In this document: in pieces, positions 6,423-7,087 of the stretch
Numbering within the stretch: the stretch's first letter is position 1
Layout: each line of letters begins with the position of its first letter
Position numbers and translations under genes: made by a program
Source: an uncultured Eubacteriales bacterium
GTDB taxonomy: Bacteria > Bacillota > Clostridia > Christensenellales > DTU072
Direction of reading: 5' to 3'
Length of the DNA: 7,087 bases
Assembly (NCBI GenBank): GCA_902766325.1
Contig: CACXDF010000069.1
Span: forward strand, 1-7,087
The notes under the pieces: generated by a model
Told to the model about the DNA's origin: nothing
What the model saw: the letters and a program-made list of their open reading frames with translations, nothing else
Databases searched by the model: none

Positions 6423-7087
6423 AACGTATCCATTTTGTAAAGTTCTTGCAAAACAAGCACGTCCGAGTCTACCGAGAAGCGCACTTTGAAACCGGACTTC
6501 TCAAAGGAATAGACCCTGGACGGATCGTTTTGATAAGAGGGACGCGGGTCTTGTTCGAGAATAGAAAAAATCACTTCCCGTTCCTTTTTATCGAGTTTTC
6601 CGGTAAGACCGTTGGGGTCGGTCACCGTCAGTTTCTTTTCTTTGACCGCCTCGGCAAAACCGTTTTTCGCGTCGGGATGACTGTCGCAAAAAGACAGGTA
6701 AGGTTTGATATCGAAGATGGGCGTGCCGTTCATAAGGTCGGCTCCGCGCACCAGAAGAACGCGGCCGTCCTTTTCGGTGTCTTTAACGCCGTCCAGTTGC
6801 ACGCAGGACAGTCCGATCCGATTGGGTCTGTTGGGAGAACGCGTGGCGAAGACGCCGACACGCTTATTCCCGCCCAGTCGGGGAGGACGGACGGTAGGCG
6901 TCCAGGCGCCGACGTCGCCTTCCGAAAAGTACCATAAAAGCCATAAATGGCTGAATCCCTCGATCCCTTTCAACGCGGACGGATCGCGGTAAGGCTTTTC
7001 AAAAACGATTTCGGACAGATCGCCGCCGTCCAGACCGCTTTGACGGGGAATACCGAATTTTCCGGTGTACCCGTTCCTGATTTTTGC
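6419..7087 (-). CDS. trmO: tRNA (N6-threonylcarbamoyladenosine(37)-N6)-methyltransferase TrmO (5' partial)
   Basis: The frame is open to the right edge, so about ten N-terminal residues and the start are outside the window; 222 residues are visible, against about 235 in E. coli TrmO (also called TsaA or YaeB). TrmO uses S-adenosylmethionine to methylate t6A37 of threonine tRNA to m6t6A, tuning decoding of ACY codons. Visible signatures, numbered from the edge inward, are KFGIPRQSGL (10-19), GIEGFSHLWLL from about residue 41, the run TVRPPRLGGN then GVFATRSPNRPNRIGLS that holds the cofactor-binding core, the DIKPYL motif, and the C-terminal domain mark EQDPRPSY. All conserved blocks of the two-domain family are present and intact. 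The next gene, birA, overlaps its stop by 4 nt (ATGA), so the two form an operon. Its promoter is outside the window. Confidence 0.95.
   Translation of the reverse strand, partial: AKIRNGYTGKFGIPRQSGLDGGDLSEIVFEKPYRDPSALKGIEGFSHLWLLWYFSEGDVGAWTPTVRPPRLGGNKRVGVFATRSPNRPNRIGLSCVQLDGVKDTEKDGRVLLVRGADLMNGTPIFDIKPYLSFCDSHPDAKNGFAEAVKEKKLTVTDPNGLTGKLDKKEREVIFSILEQDPRPSYQNDPSRVYSFEKSGFKVRFSVDSDVLVLQELYKMDTL

Noticed and set aside
6971..6973. TTG at 6973 as the start codon of trmO
   Set aside because: The frame is open from there to the window edge and encodes the conserved TrmO N-terminal block KFGIPRQ, so the gene begins beyond the window and this TTG is an internal Leu.

Overview
The window looks like a stretch of chromosome from an uncultured Clostridia-type Firmicute, possibly a gut lineage. 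This rests on the gene families, AGGAGG-like ribosome binding sites, near-consensus housekeeping promoters, U-tract terminators, a Gram-positive-style lipoprotein signal and moderate G+C. The lineage call is inference and of low confidence. No mobile element, CRISPR array, tRNA or rRNA was seen.

Layout. The left edge (1-546, + strand) holds the C-terminal part of a TIM-barrel sugar isomerase/epimerase, closed by a strong terminator (565-592). Next comes a short two-gene transcription unit on the + strand. It starts at a near-perfect promoter (683-711) and encodes a 61-residue single-span membrane miniprotein (733-918) followed, 27 nt later, by an EctB-like 2,4-diaminobutyrate-type aminotransferase with a GTG start (946-2190). 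A full-length cytoplasmic GH13 alpha-glucosidase of the oligo-1,6-glucosidase type follows (2268-3938), with its own likely promoter and an inverted repeat lying over the -35 box. A hairpin with U-tracts in both directions (3965-3999) separates it from three genes on the - strand. Read in their own direction these are tRNA m6t6A methyltransferase TrmO (7087-6419, 5' end outside the window), biotin-protein ligase BirA without a DNA-binding domain (6422-5667, ATGA overlap with trmO), and a 517-residue surface lipoprotein with beta-propeller-like repeats (5570-4017) that has its own promoter.

How the parts fit. Most of the window is ordinary: sugar metabolism (isomerase, alpha-glucosidase) and housekeeping (TrmO, BirA). 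Two things stand out. The first is the isolated miniprotein/aminotransferase pair: the enzyme resembles the first step of ectoine or diaminobutyrate metabolism, but no ectA, ectC, decarboxylase or peptide synthetase gene lies next to it. The second is the unassigned propeller lipoprotein. I see no complete new multi-gene system here; the miniprotein/aminotransferase pair is the best candidate for something undescribed.
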